Source: Bacilli bacterium (GTDB lineage: Bacteria > Bacillota_I > Bacilli_A > RF39 > UBA660). From it: a stretch of 13,435 bases of DNA. Each line of letters begins with the position of its first letter. Position 1 is the first letter of the stretch. This document shows positions 1 to 6,887 of the stretch, in pieces. The position numbers were made by a program, and so were the translations under genes. The notes beneath the pieces were generated by a model. It saw only the letters and a program-made list of their open reading frames with translations. It did not search any database and was not told where the DNA came from. The stretch is taken from contig JAILLM010000050.1 in assembly GCA_024693165.1 (NCBI GenBank), forward strand, positions 1 through 13,435, in the 5' to 3' direction.

Positions 1-40
1 TTCATATCTACTGCATTAGCACCATCCATATCAGTTCTTC
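1..40. repeat. 40-bp inverted copy of positions 604-643
   Basis: The reverse complement of bases 1-40 is identical to 604-643, which encode the GIGRTDMDGANAVDM part of the MBL-fold hydrolase. Identity stops at base 41, whose complement does not match base 603. The copy starts at the first base of the window and interrupts a divergent gene at the junction. A chimeric contig end or fold-back amplification artefact is more likely than a genuine duplication, because the copied piece is out of frame with the gene it is joined to. Confidence 0.9.
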
Positions 41-172
41 ATTAATAACTTTAATCGAACCATCTAATCTAGATTTATATGTTTTTAACTTTGATAAATT
101 ATAACAATAAACGCATATTATAATAACAATTAATAATGCGATTGTTGCAAATATTACAACTGTTGCATTCAT
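8..172 (-). pseudogene. Truncated divergent small membrane protein, possibly LemA-like (chimeric 3' end)
   Basis: Starts at ATG 172-170 behind a GGTGAT Shine-Dalgarno. Residues 1-44 look genuine: a single hydrophobic segment at about 4-24 (VVIFATIALLIVIIICVYCY), then a polar stretch YNLSKLKTYKSRLDGSIKVIN. From codon 45 the sequence becomes the inverted hydrolase fragment and stops at TAG (10-8), so the true C-terminal part is missing. One N-terminal helix followed by a YN-x-L-x-x-L-x-x-K pattern recalls the start of LemA-family proteins (membrane helix, then a helical bundle), but too little remains to assign it. The break is probably an assembly junction rather than a natural mutation. Confidence 0.4.
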
Positions 173-227
173 TTTTATCACCTAGTATAATTATATCATG
201 ATGAGAATTATAAAGGAAGATGAATAA
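173..227. promoter_or_regulatory. Divergent promoter region between the 8-172 and 228-764 genes
   Basis: This short AT-rich spacer separates two divergent start codons. On the plus strand TATAAT lies at 186-191, followed by the AAAGGAAG Shine-Dalgarno at 212-219 and ATG at 228. On the minus strand TATAAT is read from 195 to 190, followed by GGTGAT (183-178) before the ATG at 172. The two -10 boxes overlap, so the two polymerases would compete. No good -35 box is visible for either direction. Confidence 0.5.
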
Positions 228-764
228 ATGAATATAAAAGTAGTGGTTGTAGGAGATTTAGAAACTAATTGTTATATTCTTGAGAAAGGTAATAGCTCAC
301 TAATTATTGATCCAGGAGCAGAAGCTGAAAAAATTGTAGCTAATGTTGATCCTCAAAAGAAAGTATGTGGAATCTTAATTACACATAGTCATCAAGATCA
401 TATCGGAGCAATTACTGAAATATTTAATAAATATAATTGTCCAATATACTCAGTAAATAATTTAAAAGAAGGATTAAATCATATTGAGAATTTTGATTTT
501 GAAATGATAAGATTCCCAGGACATCTTAATGATTTAGTTGCTTATTATTTTAAAGAGTTTAATATCATGTTTGATGGCGATTTTGTCTTTAATGGAGGAA
601 TTGGAAGAACTGATATGGATGGTGCTAATGCAGTAGATATGAAGTTATCTATTCAAAACTTATTACATTATCCAAAAGAGGTTACTTTGTATCCAGGGCA
701 TGGTCCAAAAACGACAATTGGAGCAGAAGAAAAGAACCTTATTTATTTTGAAAAAGTCCTATAG
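228..764 (+). CDS. MBL-fold metallo-hydrolase (glyoxalase II / YqgX-like)
   Basis: A 178-residue cytoplasmic protein of the metallo-beta-lactamase superfamily. The metal-binding signature T52-H-S-H-Q-D-H58 (HxHxDH) is intact. Further ligands appear as H99 in FPGHLND, D118 in FDGDF and H158 in YPGHGP. The segments GGIGRTD and LYPGHGPKTTIGAEE are typical of the short glyoxalase-II-like group that includes YqgX of Bacillus. It is somewhat shorter than YqgX (about 210 residues) and lacks the C-terminal substrate-binding helices of classical glyoxalase II, so the substrate (a thioester such as S-lactoyl-bacillithiol, or something else) cannot be given. The ATG at 228 is preceded by AAAGGAAG at 212-219. 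It stops with TAG, inside the arm of its own terminator, and appears monocistronic. Part of the gene (604-643) is duplicated in inverted form at the window start. Confidence 0.88.
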   Translation: MNIKVVVVGDLETNCYILEKGNSSLIIDPGAEAEKIVANVDPQKKVCGILITHSHQDHIGAITEIFNKYNCPIYSVNNLKEGLNHIENFDFEMIRFPGHLNDLVAYYFKEFNIMFDGDFVFNGGIGRTDMDGANAVDMKLSIQNLLHYPKEVTLYPGHGPKTTIGAEEKNLIYFEKVL

Positions 765-796
765 AAATGTAAAAAAAATAATACATTTCTTTTTTT
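763..796 (+). terminator. Intrinsic terminator of the MBL hydrolase gene
   Basis: A perfect 9-bp stem AGAAATGTA (763-771) / TACATTTCT (782-790), with an A-rich loop, is followed by seven T (790-796). The 5' arm overlaps the TAG stop codon. Confidence 0.85.
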
Positions 797-797
797 G

Positions 798-820
798 TGT
801 TATAATGTATTAGGAGGAGG
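798..820 (+). promoter_or_regulatory. Extended -10 promoter and Shine-Dalgarno of the transporter gene
   Basis: TGT-TATAAT (798-806) is an extended -10 that begins two bases after the preceding terminator U-tract. No -35 match lies at the expected distance (778-783 is ATAATA). The Shine-Dalgarno AGGAGGAGG at 812-820 sits 6 bases before ATG 827. The very short leader leaves no room for a riboswitch. Confidence 0.65.
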
Positions 821-826
821 ATATAA

Positions 827-2233
827 ATGAAAAAACAAAATAAAAATTGGCTTTTAAAGGGAATTGGTATTGTTTTATTAATTGCTATTCTTTTAACTTG
901 GGTAACACCAATTGGAGAATTTACTAATGGAACATTTACTAAAAGTGAATTTAGTAGAGTTGGAATTTTTGATATAAGTAATTATTCTTTATTAGCATTC
1001 TATTACTTTACTGCAGTTTTTGGACTTTTATTTGTAATTGCAGGTTTCTCTAAATTCTTAAACTCATTAAAAGCATTTAAGAAACTTACTAGTAATATTG
1101 CTAAACGTGTAGAAAAATTCCCATTCGTATTCGTTGTAATATCAATGATTTTCTATGCAGTATTAACAAGTATTACTAAAGAAGCACTTGTTATGTTCTT
1201 ATTTGTACCAGTAACAGTTGCTATTATGGCAGAATTGAAACAAACTAAAATTGCTACATTTACTGCATCAATTGGTGGTATCTTACTTGGAACATTAGCA
1301 TCTACTTGCAATGGTAATGTAACACAAATTATTAAATCTGTATTTACTATTACTAAATTTAATTCAGAAATGATTGCTACTATCGCAATTATGGTAATTG
1401 GTGGTGTACTTCTTGCTATTTTAACTTTATTCGCATCTAAGAAGAAAGATGAAGAATTAATTGTTAATGAATTAGCTGAAGAATTTAAAGCGCCAGAAAT
1501 TAAAAAAGTTTCAACATTACCATTAACAATAATTGGAGTAATTACTTCAATATTAACTATCTTAGCATTTATTGATTGGTCAAATTCATTCGGAGTTTCA
1601 TTCTTCAGTGATTTAGCTACAAAGATTACTGATTCTACTATTGGTGGTGTTACAGTATTTAAATTCATCTTTGGTCAAAACCCAATTGCATTTGGTGAAT
1701 GGACTTTATTCACATTAGCTGGATTACTTGTATTAGTTACAATTATTTTAGGAATTGTTTATAAAGTAAAATTAAGAGATATTGTTGATCAATATATTGA
1801 AGGCTTCAAAGCATATGCTAAACCAATTTTCATTGTATTTGTTCTTTATACAATTTTAATTACTAGCGTATCATTCCCAACTTTAGGAATTGTTTATGAC
1901 TGGATTATCAATGTATTTGGAGATAATGCATTTACATGGACTGTTGTTACAATGATTGCTTCTGTATTCAACGTAACTTATGAATATGTAGTAGGACCAT
2001 TAAGTGGATTATTCTTAAATATTGGTAAAGAAACTCAAGAAGTAGTTGCTTTAGCTACTCAATTCGGATATGGTTTAATTCAATTTGTTGCTCCAACAAG
2101 TATGTCACTTGCTCTTGGATTAACATTATTAGATATTGATTATAAGAAATACTTAAAATTCATTTGGAAATTCTTCGCAGCTATGACTGTAATTTCTATC
2201 TTAGTTTTAGTAATTTTAACTCATATCGCATAA
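827..2233 (+). CDS. YfcC/DcuC-family membrane transporter
   Basis: A 468-residue polytopic membrane protein with roughly 11-12 hydrophobic helices. The N-terminus LLTWVTPIGEF matches the LTWxxPAGEF opening of YfcC-type members of the C4-dicarboxylate anaerobic carrier (DcuC) family. The C-terminus ATQFGYGLIQFVAPTSMSLALGLTLLDIDYKKYLKFIWKF follows the family pattern FQFGDGFSN-x-x-x-PTSG...GIPYGKWLKF. Two polar, helix-breaking stretches, TSITKEA (about residues 115-121) and NVTYEYV (about 383-389), lie at the equivalent place in each half, as expected for an inverted-repeat elevator fold. A polar loop (about 203-228, KKKDEELIVNELAEEFKAPEIKK) separates the halves. Relatives have been linked to carboxylates, amino acids or peptides; the substrate here cannot be inferred. 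Several usual family residues differ (PTSM for PTSG), so it is a divergent member. It appears monocistronic, with its own promoter and terminator. Confidence 0.72.
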   Translation: MKKQNKNWLLKGIGIVLLIAILLTWVTPIGEFTNGTFTKSEFSRVGIFDISNYSLLAFYYFTAVFGLLFVIAGFSKFLNSLKAFKKLTSNIAKRVEKFPFVFVVISMIFYAVLTSITKEALVMFLFVPVTVAIMAELKQTKIATFTASIGGILLGTLASTCNGNVTQIIKSVFTITKFNSEMIATIAIMVIGGVLLAILTLFASKKKDEELIVNELAEEFKAPEIKKVSTLPLTIIGVITSILTILAFIDWSNSFGVSFFSDLATKITDSTIGGVTVFKFIFGQNPIAFGEWTLFTLAGLLVLVTIILGIVYKVKLRDIVDQYIEGFKAYAKPIFIVFVLYTILITSVSFPTLGIVYDWIINVFGDNAFTWTVVTMIASVFNVTYEYVVGPLSGLFLNIGKETQEVVALATQFGYGLIQFVAPTSMSLALGLTLLDIDYKKYLKFIWKFFAAMTVISILVLVILTHIA

Positions 2234-2259
2234 AAAAACTGGAAAACTTCCAGTTTTTT
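2233..2259 (+). terminator. Intrinsic terminator of the transporter gene
   Basis: Stem ACTGGAA (2238-2244) / TTCCAGT (2248-2254) with a 3-base loop, extended by flanking A/T pairs and ending in a T-run (2254-2259). It starts directly at the stop codon and ends two bases before the -35 box of the T-box promoter. Confidence 0.9.
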
Positions 2260-2261
2260 AT

Positions 2262-2290
2262 TTGACTTAAAACATAAGTTATAATAAAAT
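2262..2290 (+). promoter_or_regulatory. Promoter of the pheS-pheT T-box transcript
   Basis: TTGACT (2262-2267), a 17-base spacer and TAAAAT (2285-2290) make a good sigma-A type promoter and predict a start near 2297, just before the T-box stem I. A better -10 match, TATAAT at 2280-2285, would leave only 12 bases to the TTGACT box, so it is the less likely element. Confidence 0.6.
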
Positions 2291-2296
2291 ACATGT

Positions 2297-2506
2297 AGCA
2301 ATGCAGAGATTATGTCTCAGTAGTTATATAATAAATCATTAGAGAATGGATATCATCGGCTGAAAGTATCCTTGAATTATATATAATGAAATTTCAACAT
2401 AGGAGTATTGATCGAAGATACGCGTTAAGTATATAAAGATGATTATAAAGTCATGAAGTAGGATGGTACCACGAGTAGTTTCGTTCCTATGTTCATGGCT
2501 TTTTTT
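2297..2506 (+). promoter_or_regulatory. T-box riboswitch, tRNA-Phe specific, upstream of pheS-pheT
   Basis: This leader RNA reads tRNA-Phe charging. The T-box core AGGATGGTACCACG lies at 2460-2473. Its antiterminator folds as TAGGA/TCCTA (2459-2463 with 2485-2489), a TGGTACC bulge (2464-2470) whose TGGT binds the tRNA acceptor end, and ACGA/TCGT (2471-2474 with 2481-2484). Stem I is recognisable: a proximal helix TTATGT/ACATAG (2310-2315 with 2397-2402); a loop-E type specifier loop with AGTA (2319-2322) opposite GAA (2388-2390); the specifier codon TTC (Phe) at 2393-2395 followed by A; a middle helix (about 2324-2330 with 2380-2386); and a distal hairpin GGATA/TATCC (2348-2352 with 2367-2371) carrying GCTGAAAG. 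The linker ACGCGTTAA (2420-2428) is also typical. Uncharged tRNA-Phe should raise pheST expression. The terminator arrangement is unusual, because the antiterminator helix itself continues to 2449/2500 and ends in the T-run 2500-2506. Confidence 0.92.
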
Positions 2507-2530
2507 ATTTTAAAGAAAGGGTGAACTAAA

Positions 2531-3577
2531 ATGAAAGAAAAAACAATGGAAATCAAAGAACAATTAGTTAAAGATATTGAAACTGTTAATACACCTCAAG
2601 ATGTCGTAGAAATTAAGGCTAAATACATTGGTAAAACAGGGTTAATAACTGGACTAATGAAGAATATGAAAGATTATTCTCCAGAAGAAAGAAAAGAAAT
2701 TGGTCAAATCATTAATGCAATCAAAAATGAAGCAACTGAAATCATTCAAACTAGAGAAAATGAAATTAATACTCGTATTCTTAATGAAAAACTAGAAAAG
2801 GAATCAATCGATATTACACTTCCAGCTACTGAAATTAAAGCAGGAGCTCCTAATATCTTAGAGAAGGTAGTAGAAGACTTTGAAGAAGTATTTATGTCTA
2901 TGGGTTACGATGTTTATGATGGACCTGAACTTGAAGAAGATAGATTTAACTTTGAGTTATTAAATATTCCAAAAGGACATCCAGCAAGAGATGCTCAAGA
3001 TACATTCTATATTAAGGATGATGAATACTTATTAAGAAGTCAAACTTCTCCAGTACAAGCTCGTGTAATGTTAGAATTAGGTGGAAATGAACCTGTAAGA
3101 ATGATTTGTCCAGGTAAAACTTATAGAAGAGATGATGATGATGCAACTCATTCACATCAATTTACTCAAATTGAAGGATTACTTGTTGATCATGATATTT
3201 CATTATCTGATTTAAAAGGAACCTGCGATTTAATTGCTAAGAAATTATTTGGTGCAGATACTGAAACAAGATTTAAACCATCTTACTATCAATTTACTGA
3301 ACCTTCAGTTGAATTAGATATTTCATGTTTTGCTTGCAAAGGTAAAGGATGCAACATTTGTAAAAACACTGGATGGATTACTGTAGCAGGTGCTGGTATG
3401 GTTCATCCTAATGTACTTTCTATGTGCGGATATGATCCTAAGAAATGGAATGGATTCGCATTTGGATTTGGTGCAGAAAGATGTGCAATGCTTAAATATG
3501 GTATTAATGATTTAAGAACTATTTATAATACTGATTTAAGAGAAACTGCAAATTTTGATAGAAAGGAGCGAGAATAA
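2531..3577 (+). CDS. pheS: Phenylalanyl-tRNA synthetase alpha subunit
   Basis: This is the catalytic class II subunit of the alpha2-beta2 enzyme that attaches Phe to tRNA-Phe. It has 348 residues, close to the usual size of about 340-350. An N-terminal coiled-coil arm (about 1-95) binds tRNA. The catalytic core follows: GHPARDAQDTFY (149-160), LRSQTSPVQARVML (168-181), motif 2 around CPGKTYRRDDDDATHSHQFTQIEG (193-216), and motif 3 GFAFGFGAERCAMLKYG (308-324) with the class II arginine at 317. A zinc-type cluster C266-x2-C269-x4-C274-x2-C277 lies between motifs 2 and 3, as in many Firmicutes. ATG 2531 is preceded by AAAGGGTGA at 2516-2524; an in-frame ATG five codons later is less well placed. 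The last codons contain the pheT Shine-Dalgarno, and only one base separates the two genes. Expression should follow tRNA-Phe charging through the T-box. Confidence 0.97.
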   Translation: MKEKTMEIKEQLVKDIETVNTPQDVVEIKAKYIGKTGLITGLMKNMKDYSPEERKEIGQIINAIKNEATEIIQTRENEINTRILNEKLEKESIDITLPATEIKAGAPNILEKVVEDFEEVFMSMGYDVYDGPELEEDRFNFELLNIPKGHPARDAQDTFYIKDDEYLLRSQTSPVQARVMLELGGNEPVRMICPGKTYRRDDDDATHSHQFTQIEGLLVDHDISLSDLKGTCDLIAKKLFGADTETRFKPSYYQFTEPSVELDISCFACKGKGCNICKNTGWITVAGAGMVHPNVLSMCGYDPKKWNGFAFGFGAERCAMLKYGINDLRTIYNTDLRETANFDRKERE

Positions 3578-3578
3578 T

Positions 3579-5951
3579 ATGATTTCATTAAATTGGGTTA
3601 ACGATTATGTTGATATTAAAAATGAAAATTTAAAGGAATTAGCAACTAAAATAACTAAAGCTGATATTAATGTTGAAGCAGTTATTACTAATCATATTGA
3701 TAATTTAGTTGTTGGTGAAGTTAAAGAATGTATTGATCATCCAGATAGTGATCACTTACATGTATGCCAAGTTGATGTAGGAGACAAACTAACTCAAATC
3801 GTATGTGGTGCTCCTAATGTAAGAACAGGTTTAAAAGTTATCGTTGCTTTACCTGGAGCAGTTCTACCTGGTGATTTTGAAATCAAAGCAGGTAAGATTC
3901 GTGGTCAAGAATCAAATGGTATGATTTGTGCTTTATTCGAATTAGGTTTAGAAGAAAAAACTGAAGAAAACTACAATAAAGGTATCGAAGAATTACCAGC
4001 TGATGCTCCAATCGGAGAAGATGCTCTTAAATATTTAGGTTTAGATGATACAGTTTATGAACTAGATATTCATAAACATAGAAATAACGATTGTTATTCT
4101 CACATTGGTTTTGCTTATGAAGTAGGAACTATTATTAATAAACCAGTTACTTTACCAGAAGCAAAATATAATGTTGATAATTCAGATAATGTTGAAAAAC
4201 ATGTATCATTAAAAGTTGAAACTGATAAATGTCCATTATACTTAGGTAGAATGGTTAAGAATGTTAAGATTGGTGAATCACCAGACTGGATTAAGAAGAG
4301 ATTAGTTGCAGCTGGAATGAGACCTATTAATAATGTAGTAGATATTTCTAACTTCGTTATGCTTGAATATGGTCAACCTACGCATTTCTTTGATGCAGAT
4401 AAATTAGGTGGAACTGTATTAGTAAGAGATGCTAAAGAAAATGAAACAATTGTTACATTAGATGGTATTGATAGAAATCTAACTGAAAAAGACATCGTTA
4501 TTACAGATGGAAAAGTTCCAACTTGTATTGCAGGTGTTATGGGTGGCGAAAATACTGAAGTTGATGATAATACTAAGAATATTTTCATTGAAGCAGCTAT
4601 TTTCGATGCAGTATCTATTAGAAATACAGCAGCAAGATTAATGTTAAAATCTGAAGCTTCTATTAGATATGGTAAAGGTTTAAATTATGAATATACTTAT
4701 AAAGCATTAGATAGATGTTTATCATTATTAGAAGAATATGCAGGTGGTACTGTTATCGATGGAATGTTAGAACATGATAAAGTTGATAAAACTGAAAAGA
4801 AAGTATCATTTACTGCTAAAGATATAAATGGATTATTAGGAATTGAAATTTCTACTGAAGATATGAAAGTAGAATTAGGAAGATTAGACTTTACTTATGA
4901 ACTTGAAGGAGAAACTTTCCATGTAACTATTCCTAATAGAAGATTAGATATTGAACCAAATGTTGCTGATATGGCAGAAGAAATTGGTAGATTATATGGT
5001 TATCATAATTTAGTATCTACATTACCAAGAATTCCTACTAGAAGAGGTATGTATAAAGGTGATGTTGGTATTAGAAAGACTATTACTAGAAGATTAAGAT
5101 CACTCGGATTAAATGAAACTAAGACTTATACATTAGTAAATCCAAAGATGGCTTCTGAATTTAAATATGAAGCTAAAGAAAATGTAGTATTACCTAATCC
5201 AATGAGTACTGATAAATCAGTATTAAGATTATCTTTAATTCCTTCATTAATAAATGTATATGAATATAACAAGGCTCGTAAAGTTGAAAATATCAATATT
5301 TATGAAATAGCTAAAACATATGATTCAAATTATGAAGAAGATACAAAGGTAGCTATTCTTATGAAAGGTAACTACATAACTAACTTAGTAAATGGAGTTA
5401 ATGTTAAAGTTGATTTCTATTTATTAAAAGGTATTATTGAAAATGTATTAAAATATCTAGGATTTAGAAATAGATATACATTTGAAAAAGTAGAAGTAAA
5501 AGAACTTCATCCTGGAGTATCAGCTCAAATCTTAGTTGATAGAAAACCAATTGGTATTATTGGTAGAGTTCATCCATCAAAAGTTAAAGATCAAGTATTC
5601 GTAGCTGAATTCTCAATGACTAAATTATATAACATGACTGTTAAACCACTTAAATATAAAGAAGCTTCTAAATATCCTGAAATTAAAAAGGATGTTGCAT
5701 TCATAGTTGATAATGCAATCACAAATAGAGAAATCGAAGAAGCAATCAAAAAATCAGGTGGAAGATTATTAAGTGATGTTGAAATATTCGATATTTATAG
5801 AGATATTGAAGAAGGTAAAAAATCAATGGCTTACAAATTAACATTTAAAGATGCAACTCGTACTTTATCAGATGATGAAGTAATGGAAGTATTCAATAAG
5901 GTTATTTCAGATGTTGAATCAAAATTAAATGCTAAAGTAAGAAATAGTTAA
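3579..5951 (+). CDS. pheT: Phenylalanyl-tRNA synthetase beta subunit
   Basis: This is the structural and editing partner of PheS, 790 residues. Domain order is normal for the long bacterial form: N-terminal piece, EMAP/tRNA-binding OB fold (about 39-150, VGEVKECIDHPDSDHLHVCQVD...GKIRGQESNGMICALFELGL), B3/B4 editing domain (about 205-385, containing NNVVDISNFVMLEYGQPTHFFDADKL), B5 domain (about 400-475), catalytic-like core, and a C-terminal FDX-ACB anticodon-binding domain (about 698-790, YPEIKKDVAFIV...AYKLTFKDATRTLSDDEV). The start is taken as ATG 3579, because MISLNWVNDYV is the usual PheT N-terminus and AAAGGAG (3562-3568) is at the right distance. An upstream in-frame TTG at 3555 would add eight residues and overlap pheS. 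The usual TPNRxDCLS segment reads HKHRNNDCYS here, a small divergence. Co-transcribed with pheS and ended by a strong terminator. Confidence 0.97.
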   Translation: MISLNWVNDYVDIKNENLKELATKITKADINVEAVITNHIDNLVVGEVKECIDHPDSDHLHVCQVDVGDKLTQIVCGAPNVRTGLKVIVALPGAVLPGDFEIKAGKIRGQESNGMICALFELGLEEKTEENYNKGIEELPADAPIGEDALKYLGLDDTVYELDIHKHRNNDCYSHIGFAYEVGTIINKPVTLPEAKYNVDNSDNVEKHVSLKVETDKCPLYLGRMVKNVKIGESPDWIKKRLVAAGMRPINNVVDISNFVMLEYGQPTHFFDADKLGGTVLVRDAKENETIVTLDGIDRNLTEKDIVITDGKVPTCIAGVMGGENTEVDDNTKNIFIEAAIFDAVSIRNTAARLMLKSEASIRYGKGLNYEYTYKALDRCLSLLEEYAGGTVIDGMLEHDKVDKTEKKVSFTAKDINGLLGIEISTEDMKVELGRLDFTYELEGETFHVTIPNRRLDIEPNVADMAEEIGRLYGYHNLVSTLPRIPTRRGMYKGDVGIRKTITRRLRSLGLNETKTYTLVNPKMASEFKYEAKENVVLPNPMSTDKSVLRLSLIPSLINVYEYNKARKVENINIYEIAKTYDSNYEEDTKVAILMKGNYITNLVNGVNVKVDFYLLKGIIENVLKYLGFRNRYTFEKVEVKELHPGVSAQILVDRKPIGIIGRVHPSKVKDQVFVAEFSMTKLYNMTVKPLKYKEASKYPEIKKDVAFIVDNAITNREIEEAIKKSGGRLLSDVEIFDIYRDIEEGKKSMAYKLTFKDATRTLSDDEVMEVFNKVISDVESKLNAKVRNS

Positions 5952-5958
5952 ATAACGT

Positions 5959-5983
5959 AAAAGTGTGAATTTTTCACACTTTT
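5959..5983 (+). terminator. Intrinsic terminator of the pheST operon
   Basis: Stem AAAAGTGTGAA (5959-5969) / TTCACACTTTT (5973-5983) with a TTT loop. The 3' arm supplies the U-tract. Confidence 0.9.
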
Positions 5984-5987
5984 TATA

Positions 5988-6029
5988 TTTACTAAATTTT
6001 CCCTAAATAATATATTTATGATAGGAAGG
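5988..6029 (+). promoter_or_regulatory. Weak promoter and Shine-Dalgarno of the 6038 gene
   Basis: TTTACT (5988-5993), a 17-base spacer and TATATT (6011-6016) form a modest sigma-A type promoter. AGGAAGG (6023-6029) is a strong ribosome-binding site 8 bases before ATG 6038, and it supports that ATG over an in-frame GTG at 6029 that lies inside the Shine-Dalgarno. Confidence 0.45.
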
Positions 6030-6037
6030 TGGAAAAT

Positions 6038-6826
6038 ATGAAATTAAAAGATGTTTTTTTTAGAAAAATGACTATTCTTTATGTTTTCTTAATTGGTATT
6101 CTATCATTTGAACTTTATATAGTTGGTAATTTTACAATTACTGCTAGAGCAAACCTTGATGCTGAAACAAGAAGCTCACTAATAGTTGTAGCTTTCTCTG
6201 AACAAAAGAAAGAAATTAAAGGAGCTAAAATAATAAAAGAAAATGTTAAAGCAGCATCTAAACTAATTGATGTTGATACAACTTTAACTGGTAATGAATG
6301 TATCATCTCATCTGATTGGTTAAAATTATATAAAGTAGGTACTGAAATTGAGATAGAAACAAATCATGGTGATGCTGTAAATACTAAGAAATGTACTATT
6401 AAAGACTATAAAGGATTTGAAATGTATCCATATGAAGTTTTAGTTAGTCAAGAACTGTATGATTCAATAAAAGACGATAATTATAGTTATTTAGTAGAAT
6501 TTAATGGATACAAGTCTTATGAAGAAGCTACTAAAGACAAAACATTTGTAGGAACTTATATACCTGATGCATTCAATAATTACTATGATTTACAATTATC
6601 ATATGAAGAACATTTATTATTATCTATAATTAGTGTTATTGCTTTAATTATAGTTATAGTTGTATTATTCTTTAATACAAGTGGATATATTAAAGCACAT
6701 ACTAAAAAAACTAAAAAGAAATCTAAAGATAATAGTGTTCAATTAAATATAGAAGCATCTACTTTAACTTTAGTATTAGGTTTAACTATTTCTTATATAA
6801 TTATTTATATTTGTAGTTTTATTTAA
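6038..6826 (+). CDS. Unrecognised membrane protein with a large extracytoplasmic domain
   Basis: A 262-residue protein of no family I recognise. It has one N-terminal membrane helix (about 11-30), then about 160 polar residues predicted outside the membrane, a second helix (about 193-212), a lysine-rich cytoplasmic loop (about 219-230, AHTKKTKKKSK), and a third helix (about 242-262) ending at the C-terminus. The outer domain holds two cysteines (C88 and C119) and is rich in Tyr, Lys and acidic residues. The layout of one helix, a soluble domain and a further helix bundle resembles a shortened MacB/FtsX-type ABC permease, but no ATPase is nearby and one helix would be missing, so this is only a structural analogy. 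It sits between the pheST terminator and its own terminator, and it precedes a second unrecognised surface protein with similar codon use. Confidence 0.8.
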   Translation: MKLKDVFFRKMTILYVFLIGILSFELYIVGNFTITARANLDAETRSSLIVVAFSEQKKEIKGAKIIKENVKAASKLIDVDTTLTGNECIISSDWLKLYKVGTEIEIETNHGDAVNTKKCTIKDYKGFEMYPYEVLVSQELYDSIKDDNYSYLVEFNGYKSYEEATKDKTFVGTYIPDAFNNYYDLQLSYEEHLLLSIISVIALIIVIVVLFFNTSGYIKAHTKKTKKKSKDNSVQLNIEASTLTLVLGLTISYIIIYICSFI

Positions 6827-6830
6827 TAAT

Positions 6831-6859
6831 AAGCATTTAGTTAATCTAAATGCTTTTTT
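6831..6859 (+). terminator. Intrinsic terminator after the 6038 gene
   Basis: A perfect 10-bp stem AAGCATTTAG (6831-6840) / CTAAATGCTT (6846-6855) with loop TTAAT, followed by a T-run to 6859. Confidence 0.9.
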
Positions 6860-6860
6860 A

Positions 6861-6881
6861 TGTTATAATTAGCGCGAGGTG
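6861..6881 (+). promoter_or_regulatory. Extended -10 promoter and Shine-Dalgarno of the 6888 gene
   Basis: TGT-TATAAT (6861-6869) follows the terminator U-tract almost directly and has no convincing -35 (6841-6846 is TTAATC, inside the terminator loop). GAGGTG (6876-6881) is the ribosome-binding site for ATG 6888. An in-frame GTG at 6879 is part of that site, so it is not the start. Confidence 0.6.
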
Positions 6882-6887
6882 TTACTT

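Noticed and set aside
1153..1668. Minus-strand open frame of 171 codons inside the transporter gene
   Set aside because: It is the complement of a clear membrane protein gene, has no Shine-Dalgarno, and reflects the low stop frequency opposite hydrophobic AT-rich codons.
2280..2285. TATAAT as the -10 box of the T-box promoter
   Set aside because: It lies only 12 bases after TTGACT; TAAAAT at 2285-2290 has the proper 17-base spacing. It could still serve if another -35 is used.
3555..3578. Upstream TTG start for pheT
   Set aside because: It would place the start inside the end of pheS and use the Shine-Dalgarno as coding sequence; ATG 3579 gives the normal PheT N-terminus.
4373..4588. Minus-strand open frames inside pheT, the 6038 gene, the 6888 gene and ligA
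   Set aside because: All are shadows of well-supported plus-strand genes, without ribosome-binding sites or recognisable protein features.
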